This document shows positions 52,814 through 61,990 of a DNA stretch of 64,000 nt, piece after piece. This stretch comes from Bacteroidota bacterium. Its GTDB lineage: Bacteria; Bacteroidota; Bacteroidia; Flavobacteriales; Flavobacteriaceae. Both the position numbers and the translations under genes were made by a program. The notes beneath the pieces are model-generated. The model saw nothing but the letters and a program-made list of their open reading frames with translations, was not told where the DNA came from and made no database searches. Positions within the stretch are counted from its first letter, which is position 1. Every line of letters starts with the position of its first letter. The stretch spans positions 124,001 to 188,000 of the forward strand of contig CANFJB010000002.1 in the NCBI GenBank assembly GCA_947447375.1, written 5' to 3'.

Positions 52814-55642
52814 TTGAAAAACAATATATTTAAATATTCGTTCACCCTAGGTTCAATCCTTTTATTAATAGCTTGTTCTACAAAAAGGGACACTTTTGTA
52901 TCCAGAAATATGCACGCCTTAAGCGCCAGAGATAATATTTTATACAATGGCCAAATCGCATTAGATAAAGGAATTTCTGATGTTAAAAGCACTTACAAAG
53001 ACAACTTTTGGGAATTACTTCCGATAGAAAGAATGCAGGTTACCAAGGAAGAAGACCAACCTGAAACTGCCAAAAACGCCAATTTTGAACGCGCCGAAAC
53101 CAAAGCTACAAAAGCCATTCAAAAACATTCCATGAATATCAATGGAATTGAGAGAAACTACCAAATGGACGAAGCGTATTTATTGTTAGGAAAAACAAGA
53201 TATTACGACCAAAGATTTATCCCTGCCTTTGAAGCGTTTAATTATGTTTTGTACAAATCGCCCACCAGCGATAAAATCCTTGAAGCCAGAATTTGGAGAG
53301 AAAAAACCAACATGCGTTTGGAAAATGATGCCTTAGCATTAAATAATTTGAAATACATCCTTAAAGATGTAAGACTAAAAAAACAGATTTTAGCTGATGC
53401 AAATGCCACGATTTCGCAAGCATTTATAAATGTAGGTAAAAAAGACAGCGCGATTGCAAGTCTGAAAATAGCAACTCAGTATACAAAGTCAAAAGAGGAA
53501 AAAGCAAGATACCGTTTTATATTAGCCCAAATTTATCAAGAACTAGGATATAAAGATAGCGCATCGATTGCCTATCAATCGGTTATTGATATGAAACGAA
53601 AATCTCCAAGAATTTATGTAATTCATGCAAAAGTTAATCAAGCACAATTGGCTGGATATGAAAAAACAGATTCGATTTCGTTTCTAAAAACATTCAACAA
53701 ACTCCTTGCGGACAGAGAAAACAGACCATTTTTAGATGTACTTCACCATCATTTAGCGCTTTATTATGATAAAAATAATAAAATAGGAAGTGCTAAAAAA
53801 GAATACAACAAATCTCTAAAAGCAAAAACAGGAGACACCTACACTATCGCTTCAAATTATAGAAACTTAGCTGATATTTATTTTAAAGAAGCCAAATATC
53901 CAATCACAGGAAAATATTTCGACAGTACATTAGTTCAATTAAAACCTCGTTCACGCGAATTCAGATTTATAAAAAAGAAGCGTGAAAATTTAGACGATGT
54001 TATAAAATATGAGGGAATTGCCAATAGAAACGACAGCGTAATTAACGTTTTTAAAATGTCGGAATTGGACAGAATTGCCTATTATGAAAAGTACATTCTT
54101 AAATTAAAAAAAGAAGACGATCTTAAGAAAGCTGTTGCAGCAAAAGCAGACGAAAAAAACAAGCAAAACAACAAACCTGCTGATGGACCGCCATTAAGTG
54201 GATCAGACGCAAAAAATGCTAGTCAAAAAGGAGAAGCTCCTCCAACGAATTTACAAGCTTCGGCAAGTATTGGCAAGGAAAGCGATTTTTATTTCTACAA
54301 CTCCAAATCGGTGGCGTATGGAAAACTTCAGTTTAAAAAAACTTGGGGAAATCGCGCTTACAAAAACAACTGGAGATTATCTTCTGAAGCTCCCACGAAT
54401 TCCAACAATGATCCAAATTTAAATAACGATCCCGCTTTAGATCCTTCAATTGCAAAAGAGGAAAAAACGGAAGAAAAATACACTGCTTCGTTCTATTTAA
54501 AAAACCTTCCAACAAGTCAAAAAGTGATTGACAGTATAACAAGAGAAAGAAATTTCGCTTACTACCAATTGGGGTCTATCTATAAAGAAAAATTCAAGGA
54601 ATACCAACTAGCAGCAAATAAATTAGAGCAATTATTGAATTACAATCCGGAGGAAAGATTGGTACTTCCGTCAATGTATAATTTATATAAAATTTACGAA
54701 ATCATCAATAAAGAAAAGGCTTTAGCGATGAAAGCGAAAATTATTAGCCAGTATCCAAATTCAAGATATGCTGAAATATTAACCAATACTAATCCGGAAA
54801 TCGCAGCGGCTGATGCTCCAGAAGTTACTTATAACAAACTCTTCAAATTATATGAATTGGGTGATTATAGAACTGTAAATGATGAATTAGAAAAAGGGAT
54901 TGATCAATTTGCAGGAGAAGAAATTGTTGCAAAATATGAATTATTAAGAGCCAACACTACAGGAAAGCTAAAAGGAGTCGCAGAATATAAAAAAGCACTA
55001 AATTTTGTGGCTTTAAATTATCCAAACAACATTGAAGGCAAGCAAGCCGAAGAAATAATTATGAAAGAAGTTCCCGTTTTAGAAAGTTATAAATTCTATG
55101 CAGTAGCACCAAAATCATGGAAAATAGTATATAGAATTCCTTTCAATGATGAAAAAAACAAAAAGATTTTAAGTGAAAAAATCAAGAAATTTGTGACCGA
55201 TCATAAATTAGATCATTTGACTTTTTCAGAGGATATTTATAATTCAGAAGACAATTTTATGGTGATTCATGGAATTATTTCGGAAGAATTTTCAAAAGGA
55301 ATAATTGATACTTTAAAAATCAAAAAAGAATATAAGATCCAACAAAAACCAATTATAATTAGTAATTACAACTACAAGGTGGTCCAAATAAATAAAAATA
55401 TTGAAGACTATTTAGTAGCACCAGTTGTGGCCCCAAACCCAATTGTGAAAACGCCCGTAACTCCAACTGTAGAACCTCAAAAAGAGTTTAAGAAACAAGC
55501 TGATTCAGACCCTTTGGATTCGCCAGATAAGAAAAACGAAGGGGTACCGCCACCTGCAAATATGGACAACGGCAACATTACGCCGGTTTTAATAAACAAA
55601 GGCGCAATTGAAAAAGAAGAATTAACAAAGCCAAATAAGTAA
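52814..55642 (+). CDS. sprE: SprE/PorW-like gliding motility and type IX secretion lipoprotein
   Basis: A 942-residue lipoprotein. The signal peptide ends in LLLIAC, with lipidated Cys at 21, then STKRDTFVSRNMHALSARDNILYNG. Tetratricopeptide-type helices run through residues 90-420 (for example AYLLLGKTRYYDQRFIPAFEAFNYVLY) and again near 575-760. A Pro/Asn-rich C-terminal tail follows (PTVEPQKEFKK onward). This is the layout of SprE of Flavobacterium (PorW in Porphyromonas), needed for T9SS and gliding. The start is TTG; the first ATG lies beyond the signal peptide. Bactofilin and ATP synthase genes follow. Confidence 0.82.
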   Translation: MKNNIFKYSFTLGSILLLIACSTKRDTFVSRNMHALSARDNILYNGQIALDKGISDVKSTYKDNFWELLPIERMQVTKEEDQPETAKNANFERAETKATKAIQKHSMNINGIERNYQMDEAYLLLGKTRYYDQRFIPAFEAFNYVLYKSPTSDKILEARIWREKTNMRLENDALALNNLKYILKDVRLKKQILADANATISQAFINVGKKDSAIASLKIATQYTKSKEEKARYRFILAQIYQELGYKDSASIAYQSVIDMKRKSPRIYVIHAKVNQAQLAGYEKTDSISFLKTFNKLLADRENRPFLDVLHHHLALYYDKNNKIGSAKKEYNKSLKAKTGDTYTIASNYRNLADIYFKEAKYPITGKYFDSTLVQLKPRSREFRFIKKKRENLDDVIKYEGIANRNDSVINVFKMSELDRIAYYEKYILKLKKEDDLKKAVAAKADEKNKQNNKPADGPPLSGSDAKNASQKGEAPPTNLQASASIGKESDFYFYNSKSVAYGKLQFKKTWGNRAYKNNWRLSSEAPTNSNNDPNLNNDPALDPSIAKEEKTEEKYTASFYLKNLPTSQKVIDSITRERNFAYYQLGSIYKEKFKEYQLAANKLEQLLNYNPEERLVLPSMYNLYKIYEIINKEKALAMKAKIISQYPNSRYAEILTNTNPEIAAADAPEVTYNKLFKLYELGDYRTVNDELEKGIDQFAGEEIVAKYELLRANTTGKLKGVAEYKKALNFVALNYPNNIEGKQAEEIIMKEVPVLESYKFYAVAPKSWKIVYRIPFNDEKNKKILSEKIKKFVTDHKLDHLTFSEDIYNSEDNFMVIHGIISEEFSKGIIDTLKIKKEYKIQQKPIIISNYNYKVVQINKNIEDYLVAPVVAPNPIVKTPVTPTVEPQKEFKKQADSDPLDSPDKKNEGVPPPANMDNGNITPVLINKGAIEKEELTKPNK

Positions 55643-55646
55643 TATC

Positions 55647-56006
55647 ATGTTTAGTAAAAGCCCAAAACCATACACCGATTTATTAGGGAAAACCAACAGA
55701 ATTGTTGAAGGAACCACCATAAATGGAGATATTATTTCTCCTGCCGATTTCAGACTTGATGGTCAATTAATAGGAAATTTTCAATCTACAGGTAAAATTG
55801 TAATTGGACCTGCAGGAAGTGTAAAAGGAGATATTATTTGTAATAACGCCGACATCGAAGGAAAATTTGAAGGCAAAATCCAAGTAGCAGAATTACTAAA
55901 TTTAAAATCAAATGCGAGTGTTCGCGGAGAAGTGATTTGCAGTAAGCTTTCGGTTGAACCTGGTGCCGATTTCACCGCAACTTGTGTGATGAATCCAATC
56001 GTGTAA
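55647..56006 (+). CDS. Bactofilin family (polymer-forming cytoskeletal) protein
   Basis: A 119-residue protein made of a single right-handed beta-helix: repeats of about six residues with alternating hydrophobics and glycine (NRIVEGTTINGDIISPADFRLDGQ near residues 14-37, GSVKGDIICNNADIEGKFEGKIQ near 57-79). Bactofilins polymerise without nucleotide and scaffold envelope processes. It starts 4 bases after sprE, so co-expression is likely; a structural link to motility or secretion is inference. Confidence 0.9.
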   Translation: MFSKSPKPYTDLLGKTNRIVEGTTINGDIISPADFRLDGQLIGNFQSTGKIVIGPAGSVKGDIICNNADIEGKFEGKIQVAELLNLKSNASVRGEVICSKLSVEPGADFTATCVMNPIV

Positions 56007-56010
56007 TTGT

Positions 56011-56241
56011 ATGGATTCCAACAAAGATTCAAAAAAGCAAAACAGCAGCAACTGGCTTGCATTAATAAATATCCCAATCCAAATGGGGGTTATTGTTTTT
56101 TTGTTTTCCTATTTCGGAAATTGGCTTGATGCCAAATATCCAAACCCAAATACAATTTATGTAAAAATCCTAACATTAGTAGGAGTTGCAATTGCTTTTT
56201 ACAATATTAACAGGCAATTGAAAGACATTAATAAATCATAA
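56011..56241 (+). CDS. AtpZ/AtpI-family protein
   Basis: A 76-residue protein with two membrane helices (residues 18-39 and 47-64) joined by a short loop GNWLDAKYPNPNT. This is the AtpZ/AtpI-type small protein found at the head of bacterial atp operons, which assists assembly or c-ring formation. It sits 4 bases after the bactofilin and 5 before the next small membrane gene. Confidence 0.85.
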   Translation: MDSNKDSKKQNSSNWLALINIPIQMGVIVFLFSYFGNWLDAKYPNPNTIYVKILTLVGVAIAFYNINRQLKDINKS

Positions 56242-56246
56242 TTTTT

Positions 56247-56645
56247 ATGAAATTAAAGAACTTCCAACCATTGCTTGAAGTGTTTATTGCCGCAATTTTG
56301 TGTTTTGGAATTCATGATTTATTTTTCTTTTACAACCAAAATAACCCCAATTATCAGCATTTTAATTTTGGTTTAACCACAGTTTATGGCTTCTTTTTAG
56401 CTTGTTCGTTAGTAATAATTTTGATATTACTACTGGTGAAACAAAAAAACATTGATAATGTAGGATTTACCTTCTTGTTTGCTACTTGTTTAAAAATCGG
56501 AATTTCATTTGCGCTTTTAATGCCAATTTTGAATTCAAAAATTTCAAATATTGAGTATGAAAAGATCAATTTTTTTATCGTTTTTGCCATTTTTTTATCA
56601 ATAGAAACGGTTGTAGCCGTTAGAATTTTAAACAATAATCAGTAA
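56247..56645 (+). CDS. Small membrane protein upstream of atpB (AtpI-like position)
   Basis: A 132-residue protein with four hydrophobic helices (about 10-28, 42-63, 70-90, 103-125). In Bacteroidetes a protein of this size lies between atpZ and atpB, in the place of AtpI/UncI, but sequence alone does not prove the family. NFGLTTVYGFFLACSLV and the polar loops carry no enzyme motif. It precedes the atpB promoter. Confidence 0.7.
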   Translation: MKLKNFQPLLEVFIAAILCFGIHDLFFFYNQNNPNYQHFNFGLTTVYGFFLACSLVIILILLLVKQKNIDNVGFTFLFATCLKIGISFALLMPILNSKISNIEYEKINFFIVFAIFLSIETVVAVRILNNNQ

Positions 56646-56691
56646 AACGGCTTTCAATTCAGAAAGATGTCAAAAAAAGTTACTTTAATTC

Positions 56692-56720
56692 TTGAATTAT
56701 TAAGAAATAATGTACCTTTG
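56692..56720 (+). promoter_or_regulatory. Promoter of the atpBEFHAG operon
   Basis: TTG at 56692-56694, an 18-base spacer and TACCTTTG at 56713-56720, the best full match to the Flavobacterium consensus in the window. The atpB ATG follows 41 bases later. Confidence 0.65.
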
Positions 56721-56761
56721 CACCAAATTTCAGAAAGTAAATATTAAGACAATAATAAGAT

Positions 56762-57895
56762 ATGGTGATTTCACACAAACCACTTAAATTAATAATAGCA
56801 ATTTTAATTGCTTTTCTTCCAACATTTGGTTTTTCAAATACCCCTATTGACACTGCTCAATCTTCGACAGAAAAAGCAGTAGTTGCTCATGAAACAGAAG
56901 CAAAACCAACGGATGAAAAATCAGAAGTTAAAGCTAAAATTTTAGAAGTAATTGGACACCACGTTTTAGACGGTCATGATTTTTCGTTATTTGAATATGA
57001 AGGAGAACACATTGGTTTTTCTTTACCAATTATTTTATGGGATAATGGCGTTCACTTTTTCTCTTCTGAAAAATTCCACCACGGAGAATCTGTAGCGGAA
57101 AGCAATGGAAATTACTATGTATTGCACCACGAAAAAATATACAAAACCGATGCCTCAGGAACATTAACAGGTGATGAGCACCACCCTACAAATCTTCAAC
57201 CAGTTGATTTATCTATCACAAAAGGGGTTTTAACAATTATGATTGTTGCTCTTTTAATGTTTTTCCTATTTACAAGTTTAGCGAGATCGTATGCTAAAAA
57301 TGGTGGAATTTCTTCAGGTTTTGGAAGACTTTTCGAACCAATTGTAATATACATTCGTGATGAAATTGCGATTCCAAACATTGGTGAAAAACACTACAAA
57401 AAATACATGAGTTATTTATTGACCATCTTTTTCTTTATTTGGTTTTTAAATATCTTCGGATTAACTCCACTAGGAATTAACGTAACAGGAAACATCGCAA
57501 TCACTTTTGGATTGGCAGTTGTAACCTTTATTATTACCAATATTACAGCAAACAAAAATTATTGGGGGCACATTTTCTGGATGCCAGGAGTGCCGTTGCC
57601 AATGAAAATAATATTAGCACCTATTGAATTATTAGGAGTATTTATCAAGCCTTTTTCATTAATGATCCGTTTGTATGCAAATATTTTTGCAGGACACATC
57701 GTATTAATGAGTTTAATAGGGTTGATGTTTATTTTTAAAAATTGGTTGGGAAGTAGCCTCTCATTTATGTTGTCATTCGCTATTTCTACAATTGAAATTT
57801 TAGTAGCGCTATTGCAAGCGTATATCTTTACGATGCTTTCTGCTTTGTACTTCGGTTCAGCAGTAGAAGAACACCATCACGAAGAAGCGCATTAA
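56762..57895 (+). CDS. atpB: ATP synthase F0 subunit a
   Basis: Membrane stator subunit providing the proton half-channels. The core (about residues 160-370) has five to six helices; the essential Arg lies in SLMIRLYANIFAGHIVLMS near 300, and the last helix TIEILVALLQAYIFTMLSALY near 345-365 is typical. The 377 residues exceed the 270 of E. coli because of an N-terminal signal-like helix and a His-rich periplasmic region (VIGHHVLDGHDFS, HHGES, GDEHHPTN). As far as I know this extension is common in Bacteroidetes; its role is unknown. Confidence 0.95.
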   Translation: MVISHKPLKLIIAILIAFLPTFGFSNTPIDTAQSSTEKAVVAHETEAKPTDEKSEVKAKILEVIGHHVLDGHDFSLFEYEGEHIGFSLPIILWDNGVHFFSSEKFHHGESVAESNGNYYVLHHEKIYKTDASGTLTGDEHHPTNLQPVDLSITKGVLTIMIVALLMFFLFTSLARSYAKNGGISSGFGRLFEPIVIYIRDEIAIPNIGEKHYKKYMSYLLTIFFFIWFLNIFGLTPLGINVTGNIAITFGLAVVTFIITNITANKNYWGHIFWMPGVPLPMKIILAPIELLGVFIKPFSLMIRLYANIFAGHIVLMSLIGLMFIFKNWLGSSLSFMLSFAISTIEILVALLQAYIFTMLSALYFGSAVEEHHHEEAH

Positions 57896-57952
57896 TTGTT
57901 TAATCGTTTTTTGTTTAATCGATAAACCGAATAAACAAATTACCGAATAAAC
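57896..57952 (+). repeat. Word repeats in the atpB-atpE spacer
   Basis: TTGTTTAATCG twice (57896, 57911), then CCGAATAAACAAATTA followed by CCGAATAAAC. The 20 bases at 57925-57944 are identical to 8524-8543 upstream of folB, and TTGTTTAATCG is the reverse complement of part of the folB-side unit. Confidence 0.75.
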
Positions 57953-57988
57953 GTAAAAATTGAATGTTTAATTTTAATACATATTTTT

Positions 57989-58183
57989 ATGGAAATTCCT
58001 AAAATCGTTGGAGCAGGATTAGTAGTAATTGGAGCTGGTATTGGTATCGGTAGAATCGGTGGTTCTGCAATGGATGCTATTGCTCGTCAACCAGAAGCTA
58101 CTGGAAAAATTCAAACAGCTATGCTTATTGCAGCTGCGCTTATTGAAGGTATTGGTTTTGCAGCGTTATTCGCAGTAAACTAG
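57989..58183 (+). CDS. atpE: ATP synthase F0 subunit c
   Basis: A 64-residue proteolipid, two membrane helices joined by the polar loop ARQPEAT (residues 32-38). The proton-carrying carboxylate is Glu53 in LIEGIGFAALF. Gly rather than Ser or Thr follows it, so the sodium-type ligand set is missing and proton coupling is expected. The first helix is a run of Gly/Ile (GIGIGRIGG). A stable hairpin follows the gene, fitting the need for many c subunits per complex. Confidence 0.97.
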   Translation: MEIPKIVGAGLVVIGAGIGIGRIGGSAMDAIARQPEATGKIQTAMLIAAALIEGIGFAALFAVN

Positions 58184-58191
58184 TAAAAACA

Positions 58192-58229
58192 AAACAAAAT
58201 GCTGTAACGGTTGGTTGCAGCTTTTGTTT
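58192..58229 (+). promoter_or_regulatory. Hairpin in the atpE-atpF spacer
   Basis: AAACAAAA-T-GCTG-T-AAC pairs with GTTGCAGCTTTTGTTT (15 pairs, one bulge, one mismatch) around a GGTTG loop. It is terminator-like on the 3' side. A smaller hairpin, ACCTTA-AAAG-TAAGGT, is at 58255-58270. Confidence 0.6.
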
Positions 58230-58306
58230 ACTTTAAATTAAAGATTAAATTTTGACCTTAAAAGTAAGGTTAAACAAAATAAGTACATTATACATTAATA
58301 TATACT

Positions 58307-58807
58307 ATGGAAAAGTTAATAAGTGATTTTTCGTTTGGTTTGTTTGTTTGGCAATCAATAATTTTTATTGGATTAATATTATTATTGAAAAAATTTGCTT
58401 GGAAACCAATACTTGATGCAGTTAATGAAAGAGAAGAAGGAATTAAAAACGCGTTACTTTCTGCTGAAAATGCTAGAAAAGAAATGCACAACCTTCAATC
58501 GGACAACCAACGTATTTTGCAAGAAGCAAGATTAGAGCGCGATGCTATGTTAAAAGAGGCTCGTGAAATGAAAGAAAAAATGGTTGCTGATGCAAAAAAT
58601 GAAGCTCAAGCTCAAGGATTAAAAATGATCGAACAAGCGAAAGCGGCTATCGAAGGAGAAAAAAATGCAGCATTGGCTGAACTGAAATCTCACGTAGCTA
58701 CATTATCATTGGAAATTGCTGAAAAATTATTGAAAGAAGAATTATCTAACAAAGAATCCCAAGTGAAATTGGTTGAGAAAATGTTAGGCGACGCTAAATT
58801 AAACTAA
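58307..58807 (+). CDS. atpF: ATP synthase F0 subunit b
   Basis: A 166-residue peripheral-stalk subunit. One N-terminal membrane helix (LFVWQSIIFIGLILLLKKFAW, residues 12-32) is followed by the conserved WKPILDAVNEREEGI and a long charged coiled coil to the C-terminus. It dimerises and links F0 subunit a to the F1 delta subunit. It is separated from atpE by 123 bases carrying hairpins, and from atpH by one base. Confidence 0.95.
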   Translation: MEKLISDFSFGLFVWQSIIFIGLILLLKKFAWKPILDAVNEREEGIKNALLSAENARKEMHNLQSDNQRILQEARLERDAMLKEAREMKEKMVADAKNEAQAQGLKMIEQAKAAIEGEKNAALAELKSHVATLSLEIAEKLLKEELSNKESQVKLVEKMLGDAKLN

Positions 58808-58808
58808 T

Positions 58809-59342
58809 ATGTCAGGAATTAGAGCAGCAATTCGTTATGCGAAAGCCATTTTAGAAATCGCTAACTCCAAAGGGGTGGCTTCTGAAGTGAGTGCCGACAT
58901 GACATTAATTGCAAAAACAATTACTGGGAATGCCGAATTGACTCATTTCATTCAAAACCCATTAATTAAAACAGACACTAAAAAAGACGTGGTTGCTGAG
59001 GTATTTGCATCAGTTAATCCCGTAACTCAGAGTCTTTTTCATTTATTATTGGAAAACAAAAGATTTGAAATTTTAGCTGCAATCGCAGTGGAATACAACA
59101 ATTTGTTTGACGTAATGAATGGAGTTGAAGTTGCAAAAGTAACTACGGCTATTCCAATGGATGCAGCTTTAGAAGCTAAAGTTTTAGCAAAAATTGCCAC
59201 TTTTTCAGACAAAAAAGTAACTATAGAAAACACGGTAGATGCTTCAATTATTGGAGGATTTATTTTAAGAATAGGCGACAAGCAATACAATGCTTCTGTT
59301 GCCAACAGATTACATGTATTAAAAAGAGAATTAAGTAACTAG
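58809..59342 (+). CDS. atpH: ATP synthase F1 subunit delta
   Basis: A 177-residue subunit at the top of F1 that binds the b dimer. The N-terminal six-helix bundle starts [18 protein letters not shown] and contains [16 protein letters not shown] near 47. The C-terminal [32 protein letters not shown] near 138-169 is the family signature. Length normal. It follows atpF by one base. Confidence 0.94.
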   Translation: MSGIRAAIRYAKAILEIANSKGVASEVSADMTLIAKTITGNAELTHFIQNPLIKTDTKKDVVAEVFASVNPVTQSLFHLLLENKRFEILAAIAVEYNNLFDVMNGVEVAKVTTAIPMDAALEAKVLAKIATFSDKKVTIENTVDASIIGGFILRIGDKQYNASVANRLHVLKRELSN

Positions 59343-59356
59343 TTATTTATATAATT

Positions 59357-60934
59357 ATGGCGGAAATTAAACCTGCTGAAATATCAGCAATATTAAAGAA
59401 ACAAGTAGAAGGTTTTGAAACTGGTGCTACATTAGAAGAAGTAGGTTCTGTACTTCAAGTTGGAGACGGTATTGCTCGTGTTTATGGGCTTTCAAATGTT
59501 CAATACGGGGAGTTAGTAGAATTCGAAAACGGATTGGAAGGAATCGTTTTGAACCTTGAAGAAGATAATGTTGGGGTGGTACTTTTAGGACCGTCAACTG
59601 GAATTAAAGAAGGTTCTACTGCAAAAAGAACACAACGTATTGCCTCTTTAAAAACAGGTGAAGGAATGGTTGGACGTGTAGTAAACACTCTTGGGTTCCC
59701 TATTGATGGAAAAGGCCCAATTAGTGGTGAATTATACGAAATGCCATTGGAAAGAAAAGCTCCTGGAGTAATTTTCCGTCAACCGGTAACTGAACCATTA
59801 CAAACAGGTATTAAAGCGGTAGATGCTATGATCCCGGTTGGTCGTGGACAACGTGAGTTGGTAATTGGTGACCGTCAAACAGGGAAATCTACCGTTTGTA
59901 TTGATACGATATTAAACCAAAAAGAATTTTACGATGCTGGAAAACCAGTATTTTGTATCTATGTTGCAATTGGGCAAAAAGCTTCAACTGTAGCAGGAAT
60001 TGCAAAAACATTAGAAGAAAAAGGAGCAATGGCATATACCATTATCGTTGCTGCAAACGCTTCTGATCCAGCTCCAATGCAAGTTTACGCTCCTTTCGCA
60101 GGTGCTGCAATTGGAGAATATTTTAGAGATTCAGGTCGTCCAGCTTTAATTGTTTATGATGATTTATCTAAACAAGCAGTTGCTTACCGTGAGGTTTCTC
60201 TTTTATTAAGAAGACCACCGGGACGTGAGGCCTATCCTGGAGACGTTTTTTACTTGCACAGTAGATTACTAGAAAGAGCTTGTAAAGTTATTGCTAATGA
60301 TGACATTGCAAAAAACATGAACGACTTACCAGATACCTTGAAAGGAATCGTAAAAGGAGGAGGATCTTTAACTGCTTTACCAATTATTGAAACTCAAGCG
60401 GGAGACGTTTCTGCTTATATTCCAACGAACGTAATTTCGATTACTGACGGACAGATTTTCCTTGATGGAGATTTATTTAACTCAGGGGTTCGTCCAGCAA
60501 TTAACGTAGGTATTTCGGTATCACGTGTTGGAGGTAATGCTCAAATTAAATCGATGAAAAAAGTTTCAGGAACATTAAAATTAGACCAAGCTCAATTCCG
60601 TGAATTAGAAGCTTTCGCTAAATTTGGTTCTGATTTGGATTCAGTTACCTTAAACGTAATTGAAAAAGGAAAAAGAAACGTTGAGATTTTGAAACAAGGA
60701 TTAAACAGCCCTTATACAGTTGAAGATCAAGTAGCTATTATCTATGCTGGTTCTAAAAACTTATTGAGAAACGTACCTGTAAACAAAGTAAAAGAATTCG
60801 AAAAAGACTTTTTAGAATTTTTGAACAACAAACACAGAGATACTCTTGACGCTTTAAAAGCTGGAAAATTAGATGACAACATTACTGCTGTTATCGAAAA
60901 TGTAGCAAAAGAAGTTTCAGCGAAATATAACTAA
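59357..60934 (+). CDS. atpA: ATP synthase F1 subunit alpha
   Basis: A 525-residue catalytic-ring subunit that binds nucleotide at non-catalytic sites. The P-loop GDRQTGKST is near residues 171-179. [16 protein letters not shown] at the N-terminus contacts delta, [22 protein letters not shown] sequence near 110 is the beta-barrel to core junction, and [45 protein letters not shown] near 263-307 is the family signature. A C-rich inverted hairpin pair, not a gene, separates it from atpG. Confidence 0.98.
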   Translation: MAEIKPAEISAILKKQVEGFETGATLEEVGSVLQVGDGIARVYGLSNVQYGELVEFENGLEGIVLNLEEDNVGVVLLGPSTGIKEGSTAKRTQRIASLKTGEGMVGRVVNTLGFPIDGKGPISGELYEMPLERKAPGVIFRQPVTEPLQTGIKAVDAMIPVGRGQRELVIGDRQTGKSTVCIDTILNQKEFYDAGKPVFCIYVAIGQKASTVAGIAKTLEEKGAMAYTIIVAANASDPAPMQVYAPFAGAAIGEYFRDSGRPALIVYDDLSKQAVAYREVSLLLRRPPGREAYPGDVFYLHSRLLERACKVIANDDIAKNMNDLPDTLKGIVKGGGSLTALPIIETQAGDVSAYIPTNVISITDGQIFLDGDLFNSGVRPAINVGISVSRVGGNAQIKSMKKVSGTLKLDQAQFRELEAFAKFGSDLDSVTLNVIEKGKRNVEILKQGLNSPYTVEDQVAIIYAGSKNLLRNVPVNKVKEFEKDFLEFLNNKHRDTLDALKAGKLDDNITAVIENVAKEVSAKYN

Positions 60935-60935
60935 T

Positions 60936-61048
60936 CCCCTCCCAGCCTCCCCGAAGGGGAGGTGAAGAAAAGGAAATAGAAAAAGTATTAATTTAAGACA
61001 GATGCCCTCGTTTAGTCTCCCTCCCCTTCGGGGAGGGTTGGGGAGGGG
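60936..61048. repeat. Inverted pair of C-rich hairpins between atpA and atpG (REPIN-like)
   Basis: Unit 1 (60936-60962) contains CCTCCCC-GAA-GGGGAGG. Unit 2 (61019-61048) contains CCCTCCCC-TTC-GGGGAGGG and then TTGGGGAGGGG. Unit 2 is close to the reverse complement of unit 1, so two REP-like units face each other across 55 bases of AT-rich spacer. Unit 2 ends 5 bases before the atpG ATG. Confidence 0.85.
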
Positions 61049-61053
61049 AAAAA

Positions 61054-61914
61054 ATGGCAAATTTAAAGGAAATCCGTAATAGAATTAGTTCCGTTTCATC
61101 AACGATGCAGATCACTTCTGCGATGAAAATGGTTTCTGCAGCAAAGCTTAAAAAAGCACAAGATGCTATTACAGCAATGCGACCTTATGCCGAAAAATTA
61201 ACGGAATTATTACAAAATCTTTCTGCAAATCTTGATGGTGATGCAGGTGGAGAATTTACAACTCAACGTGAAATTAAAAAAGTATTAATTGTAGCAATTA
61301 CTTCCAATAGAGGTTTGTGTGGTGCATTTAATTCTAATGTAATTAAGGAAGCAAAAAACCGTTCAGCATTTTACGAAGGTAAGCAAGTAGATGTTTTTGC
61401 AATAGGTAAAAAAGGGAATGACGCTTTAAGCAAAACCCTTTCTGTTGTTGAAAATCAAAGCTCAATATTTGATGATTTATCATTTGAAAATGTTGCTGTA
61501 ATTGCCGATGTTTTAACTCAAAAATTCATTTCTGGAGAGTACGACAAAATAGAATTGGTTTACAACCAATTTAAAAATGCTGCTACTCAAATCGTTCAAA
61601 CAGAGCAATTTTTACCTTTAGAATCATTGAAATCGGATAAAACAGCTTCAACAGGAGATTATATCTACGAGCCTTCAAAAGAAGATATTGTTTTAACTTT
61701 GATTCCTAAATCATTGAAAACGCAATTGTACAAAGGAATCAGAGATTCATTTGCCTCAGAGCATGGAGCGAGAATGACTGCAATGCACAAAGCGACAGAC
61801 AACGCAACAGAATTGAGAGACCAATTGAAATTGACGTACAATAAAGCGCGTCAAGCTGCAATTACAAACGAAATCTTAGAAATCGTGGGTGGTGCAGAGG
61901 CTTTAAAAGGATAA
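61054..61914 (+). CDS. atpG: ATP synthase F1 subunit gamma
   Basis: A 286-residue rotor shaft. The N-terminus ANLKEIRNRISSVSSTMQITSAMKMVSAAKLKKAQ and the C-terminal helix (GARMTAMHKATDNATELRDQLKLTYNKARQAAITNEILEIVGGAEAL) form the coiled coil inside the alpha/beta ring. ITSNRGLCGAFNSNVIK near 89 is the conserved Rossmann-like segment. It is the last atp gene here; atpD and atpC are absent, as is usual in Bacteroidetes, where they lie elsewhere. A strong terminator follows. Confidence 0.97.
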   Translation: MANLKEIRNRISSVSSTMQITSAMKMVSAAKLKKAQDAITAMRPYAEKLTELLQNLSANLDGDAGGEFTTQREIKKVLIVAITSNRGLCGAFNSNVIKEAKNRSAFYEGKQVDVFAIGKKGNDALSKTLSVVENQSSIFDDLSFENVAVIADVLTQKFISGEYDKIELVYNQFKNAATQIVQTEQFLPLESLKSDKTASTGDYIYEPSKEDIVLTLIPKSLKTQLYKGIRDSFASEHGARMTAMHKATDNATELRDQLKLTYNKARQAAITNEILEIVGGAEALKG

Positions 61915-61935
61915 AATAAATAATTATTTTTATAT

Positions 61936-61967
61936 AAAGAGTCACGTTATGCGTGACTCTTTTTTTT
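61936..61967 (+). terminator. Terminator of the atp operon
   Basis: AAAGAGTCACG and CGTGACTCTTT form a perfect 11-bp stem around TTATG, followed by a T-run. Confidence 0.92.
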
Positions 61968-61990
61968 AATTTTATAATTAAATATCAATA

